Assembly: GCA_965198915.1 (NCBI GenBank)
Contig: CBDAQC010000001.1
Location: forward strand, 186,001 to 250,000
DNA length: 64,000 nucleotides
Direction of reading: 5' to 3'
Source of the DNA: BOG-908 sp965198915
GTDB lineage: Bacteria > Pseudomonadota > Alphaproteobacteria > Acetobacterales > Acetobacteraceae
Shown here: positions 61,201-64,000 of the stretch, one piece after another
Numbering within the stretch: position 1 is the stretch's first letter
How the letters are laid out: every line of letters starts with the position of its first letter
Program-made: the position numbers and the translations under genes
Notes under the pieces: model-generated
Seen by the model: only the letters and a program-made list of their open reading frames with translations
Told to the model about the DNA's origin: nothing
Databases searched by the model: none

Positions 61201-61818
61201 TCAGCGCGAGTAGAACTCGACCACCAGGTTAGGCTCCATCGTCACCGGATACGGCACGTCCGTCAGCTTCGGCGCGCGGGCGAAACGGCCCTTCATGGCG
61301 CGGTGATCCACTTCCAGGTACTCGGGCACGTCGCGCTCGTTGCTCTGGGTGGCGTCCAGCACCACGGCCATCTGCTTGGACTTTTCCTTCACCTCGATCA
61401 GGTCGCCATCCTTCACCTGGAAGCTGGCGATGTTCACCTTGCGGCCGTTGACCAGGACGTGGCCGTGGTTGACGAACTGGCGTGACGCGAACGGGGTGAT
61501 GGCGAATTTCAGGCGGTAGATCACCGCGTCCAGCCGGCGTTCCAGCAGCTCGATCAGGTTCTCGCTGGTGTCGCCACGGCGGCGGACGGCTTCCTCGTAA
61601 TACTTGCGGAATTGCTTCTCGCCGATGTTGCCGTAATAGCCCTTGAGGCGCTGCTTGGCCTTGAGCTGAATGTTGAAGTCGCTGGGCTTGGACTTGCGGC
61701 GCTGGCCGTGCTGGCCGGGTCCGTATTCCCGCTTGTTGATCGGGCTTTTCGCCCGGCCCCAGAGGTTGACGCCCAGGCGGCGGTCGATCTTGAACTTGCT
61801 TTCAGTCCGCTTGGTCAT
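61201..61818 (-). CDS. rpsD: Small ribosomal subunit protein S4
   Basis: 205 residues. KFKIDRRLGVNLWGRAKSP, GQHGQRRKSKPSDFNIQLKAKQRLKGYYGNIGEKQF and the S4 RNA-binding domain ERRLDAVIYRLKFAITPFASRQFVNHGHVLVNG. Binds 16S rRNA early in 30S assembly. AGGAG lies 8 bases before the ATG. Stands alone rather than in the alpha operon, as in many alphaproteobacteria. Confidence 0.97.
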   Translation of the reverse strand: MTKRTESKFKIDRRLGVNLWGRAKSPINKREYGPGQHGQRRKSKPSDFNIQLKAKQRLKGYYGNIGEKQFRKYYEEAVRRRGDTSENLIELLERRLDAVIYRLKFAITPFASRQFVNHGHVLVNGRKVNIASFQVKDGDLIEVKEKSKQMAVVLDATQSNERDVPEYLEVDHRAMKGRFARAPKLTDVPYPVTMEPNLVVEFYSR

Positions 61819-61881
61819 GCGGAGTACTCCTGTGCTTATGTGCCGCGCGGGTGTCCCGCTGATGGCTTGTTGCACCGGTAG

Positions 61882-61903
61882 GCCAACGCACACGCGCGTT
61901 GGC
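61882..61903 (-). promoter_or_regulatory. Hairpin in the rpsD leader
   Basis: GCCAACGC / GCGTTGGC, an 8-bp perfect stem with a 6-base loop, 64 bases upstream of the start codon. It could be a leader structure or a terminator-like element. No function is established. Confidence 0.3.
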
Positions 61904-62052
61904 GGGAGCAGGCCCCGAAGGCCCGTCCACGTTCCCGGCAATCCGAAGCGCGCTGCTTAGCACCGCCGGGCGGGGCGGTAAAGTCGTCAAACTGTCACAC
62001 GAGCCGCGCCGTCAACCCGGCGTTGGATGCGGGTCAACCGTAATGAGGCCTC

Positions 62053-63456
62053 ATGCTCGCCCACCTTCTTCCGTCCTCCGGCGCGATCATTGCCATGCTG
62101 GTCGGATGCTTCGTCCTGGTCCTGGCGTTCGAGGCGACGAACGGCTTCCACGACACGTCCAATGCGGTCGCCACCGTCATCTACACCAACGCGCTGAAAC
62201 CCGTGCCGGCGGTGGTCTGGTCCGGATTGCTGAATTTCGTGGGCGTGCTGGTGGGCGGCATCGCCGTCGCCTACGCGCTGGTGGAGATATTGCCGCCGGA
62301 CGTGCTGACGCCGCCCGACGGCGCACCGGCGGTGCCGATGCTGGTTTCCATCTTCACCGCGGCGCTGTTCTGGAACGTGCTGACCTGGTTCTTCGGCATT
62401 CCGAACAGCAGCAGCCACTGCATCATCGGCGCGCTGATCGGCGTGGCGGTGGGCGACGCGCTGCTGCATGCGCGCGGCATGGGCGAGGGCGTGGACTGGC
62501 ACCAGATCGTCACCGTGCTGAAGGCGCTGGCGATCTCGCCCATACTGGGCCTGGTCGGCGCCGGCGGCCTGTATTTCGTCCTGAAACTGGTAGTGCGGCA
62601 CGGCCACCTGTTCGAGCCGCCGGAGGAGGGCAAGCCGCCGGTATGGTGGCTGCGCGGCCTGCTGATCCTGACCTGCACCAGCGTGAGCTTCAGCCACGGC
62701 ACCAATGACGGGCAGAAGAGCATCGGGCTGATCATGCTGACGATCATCGGGCTGATGCCCGCGACCTATGCGCTGAACCCGGAAGTGCCGCAGCAACTGG
62801 CGGCGCTGAGCACGCATGCCGGCGAGGCGATCACGCTGATACAGCGCTACGGCGACGATCTGAAGCCGCAGGCGGTGAGGTCCGCCAAGGCGCTGCAGGA
62901 CGCCGGGCCGGACCTGGGCGGCCAGGCGCGGCTGCCCACCGATGGCGCCGCGGCCGCGCCCGCGCGCGCCACCCGCGCGCAGCTGCGCGGCGACGTGTAT
63001 TTCGTGCTGAGCGAGCTGAAGCGCGTGGGCGAGACAGCGGATGCCTCGCCGGACGACAAGGCGCGCGCCAAGGCGCTGATCAAGGAGATGGGCCCGCCGG
63101 TGCAGTATGCGCCGTACTGGGTGCGTTTCCTGAGCGCGCTGTGCCTGGGGGCGGGAACCATGGTCGGCTACAAGCGGGTGGTGCGCACCCTGGGCGAGCG
63201 CCTGGGCAAGCAGCACATGACGCCCGGCCAGGGCGCCAGCGCCGAGCTGGTGGGCTCCTTGCTCATAGGCACCGCGGGCTTCACCGGGCTGCCGGTGAGC
63301 ACGACGCACATCATCACCAGCGGCATTGCGGGCACCATGATCGCCGGCGGGCAGGGCGTGCAGTCCGGCATGCTGGTGCGCATCGGGCTGGCGTGGCTGT
63401 TCACGCTGCCAGTGACGATCCTGCTGGCGGGCGGGTTGTTCTACGTTTTGGACTGA
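62053..63456 (+). CDS. PiT-family inorganic phosphate transporter
   Basis: 467 residues, about ten membrane helices. Both family signatures are present: GFHDTSNAVATVIYTNAL (31-48) and HGTNDGQKSIGLIMLTI (215-231), with PVSTTHIITSGI near the C-terminus. A soluble loop of about 100 residues (270-370) is Ala-rich. Imports phosphate as a metal complex with protons. Confidence 0.94.
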   Translation: MLAHLLPSSGAIIAMLVGCFVLVLAFEATNGFHDTSNAVATVIYTNALKPVPAVVWSGLLNFVGVLVGGIAVAYALVEILPPDVLTPPDGAPAVPMLVSIFTAALFWNVLTWFFGIPNSSSHCIIGALIGVAVGDALLHARGMGEGVDWHQIVTVLKALAISPILGLVGAGGLYFVLKLVVRHGHLFEPPEEGKPPVWWLRGLLILTCTSVSFSHGTNDGQKSIGLIMLTIIGLMPATYALNPEVPQQLAALSTHAGEAITLIQRYGDDLKPQAVRSAKALQDAGPDLGGQARLPTDGAAAAPARATRAQLRGDVYFVLSELKRVGETADASPDDKARAKALIKEMGPPVQYAPYWVRFLSALCLGAGTMVGYKRVVRTLGERLGKQHMTPGQGASAELVGSLLIGTAGFTGLPVSTTHIITSGIAGTMIAGGQGVQSGMLVRIGLAWLFTLPVTILLAGGLFYVLD

Positions 63457-63462
63457 AGGCAA

Positions 63463-63596
63463 GAGAAGGCCTTCTTTTTTGAAAAAAAGAAGCAAAAAAC
63501 TTTCGGCGGCGCTGTCGCGGACTTCTCCGGTGAGCCGCCGACAGGGCCAAAAGTTTTTTGCTTCTTTTTTTCAAAAAAGAAGGCCTTACTTCCTCA
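63463..63596. repeat. Hairpin-pair element 14 (both units GAAG-type)
   Basis: Starts 7 bases after the PiT stop and ends 4 bases before the next ATG. The spacer has GGCGGCGCTGTCGCGG...CCGCCGACAGGGCC, similar in layout to other elements. Confidence 0.85.
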
Positions 63597-63600
63597 CTCC

Positions 63601-63807
63601 ATGATCACCCGAAACGACATAATCTGGCTCGGCGTCTCCTCCGGCGTCACCGGCGGCCTCGTCGGCGGCCTTCTCCTCGGCATCGGCCTGGCCATGGTCA
63701 TCGAGCATTTCAACATCGGTTTGCTGCTGATCATTCCGGCCGCTCCCGCGTCCAGCCTGATCGGCTGGCTGCTGTCCCGGCGTCTGGCGCGGCAACTGGA
63801 ACACTGA
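63601..63807 (+). CDS. Small two-helix membrane protein, 68 residues
   Basis: MITRNDIIWLGVSSGVTGGLVGGLLLG... contains two hydrophobic helices (about 8-33 and 38-58) with many Gly, then a basic end RRLARQLEH. No family recognised. Its TGA overlaps the probable CTG start of the following glycosyltransferase, suggesting coupling. Confidence 0.6.
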   Translation: MITRNDIIWLGVSSGVTGGLVGGLLLGIGLAMVIEHFNIGLLLIIPAAPASSLIGWLLSRRLARQLEH

Positions 63808-64000
63808 GGACGCGCTGGGTCTTCGCCGTTGGCCGCCCCTGGCTGCCGGAAGGCGATCCGTTTGCCGCCGGGCTGGGCGGCACCGAGCAGGCGGTGATCC
63901 ATCTGACCAGCGCGCTGGCGGCACGCGGCCATGCCGTCTGCGTGACGGGGGGCGTGCGCGCTACGCGCGACCTGTATGGTGTGAGGTGGCTGCCCGCGCA
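63804..64000 (+). CDS. GT-B glycosyltransferase, N-terminal fragment (cut by window end)
   Basis: The frame reads RTRWVFAVGRPWLPEGDPFA followed by AGLGGTEQAVIHLTSALAARGHAVCVTGG, the N-terminal nucleotide-sugar transferase fold of GT4-like enzymes (GGTE motif and ALAxRGH). No ATG, GTG or TTG lies at a sensible position; a CTG at 63804 overlaps the preceding stop as CTGA, mirroring the ATGA overlaps common in this window. Continues past 64000. Confidence 0.7.
   Translation, partial: MRTRWVFAVGRPWLPEGDPFAAGLGGTEQAVIHLTSALAARGHAVCVTGGVRATRDLYGVRWLPA

Noticed and set aside
61984..62020. Possible Pho box upstream of the PiT transporter
   Set aside because: GTCA half-sites are spaced 8 and 17 bases apart, not the 11 expected for PhoB sites.
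1..64000. CRISPR array, prophage, insertion sequence or integrase
   Set aside because: No short regularly spaced repeats, no transposase or integrase motifs, and no phage structural genes in any frame examined.

Overview
The window is chromosomal DNA from a GC-rich alphaproteobacterium, most likely of the family Acetobacteraceae (order Rhodospirillales). The evidence is the alphaproteobacterial dcw order with murB and ddl ahead of ftsQAZ, the ffs-dnaX-ybaB-recR locus, a class A RNase P RNA, Acetobacteraceae-like hypothetical proteins, and intergenic hairpin repeats of a kind I associate with acetic acid bacteria. No database search was possible, so species and genus are open. Essential housekeeping genes dominate, and no prophage, transposase or CRISPR array is visible.

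Layout. 1-5.8 kb: copper-handling region with two divergent copC/copD sets. One set includes a CopD-cytochrome c fusion cut by the left window edge. 6-9.6 kb: an S15/CocE hydrolase, an ankyrin protein and an aldose epimerase. 9.6-12.8 kb: recR, ybaB, dnaX and SRP RNA on the minus strand. 13-17.4 kb: a looser stretch with a hypothetical protein, a PQQ-type beta-propeller and an orphan HWE histidine kinase. 17.4-19.2 kb: a tightly coupled EcsC / SDR / proline-rich microprotein operon. 19.3-28.4 kb: dnaB, a SWIB-domain protein, a phosphotriesterase-family hydrolase, a UvrD/PcrA helicase, prmA, an M24 aminopeptidase P and a hotdog thioesterase. 28.5-32.5 kb: ligA coupled to a fourfold-repeat membrane protein, and a divergent secreted two-motif aspartyl protease, all between two copies of a 26-bp direct repeat.

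32.6-55.8 kb, minus strand: the cell envelope and division supercluster, in transcription order mraZ, rsmH, ftsL, ftsI, murE, murF, mraY, murD, ftsW, murG, murC, murB, ddl, ftsQ, ftsA, ftsZ, lpxC, bamD, recN. Most neighbours overlap by ATGA or TGATG, so translation is probably coupled. Five 10-bp-spaced MraZ boxes (the fifth degenerate) lie over a promoter-like sequence upstream of mraZ. ftsL is split by three apparent homopolymer indels. 56-64 kb: a cytochrome c, a cysteine-rich secreted protein, rnpB, prfC, two glycosyltransferases (one cut by the right edge), rpsD, a PiT phosphate transporter and a small membrane protein.

The most striking non-coding feature is a family of about fifteen intergenic elements. 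Each is built from one or two inverted AT-rich hairpin units with compensatory base changes. They sit directly after stop codons, look like terminators, and one splits the dcw cluster between ddl and ftsQ. I found no convincing new defence or mobile system. The best leads are this repeat family, the split ftsL, the duplicated copCD locus with its cytochrome fusion, the two-motif aspartyl protease and the EcsC/SDR/microprotein operon.
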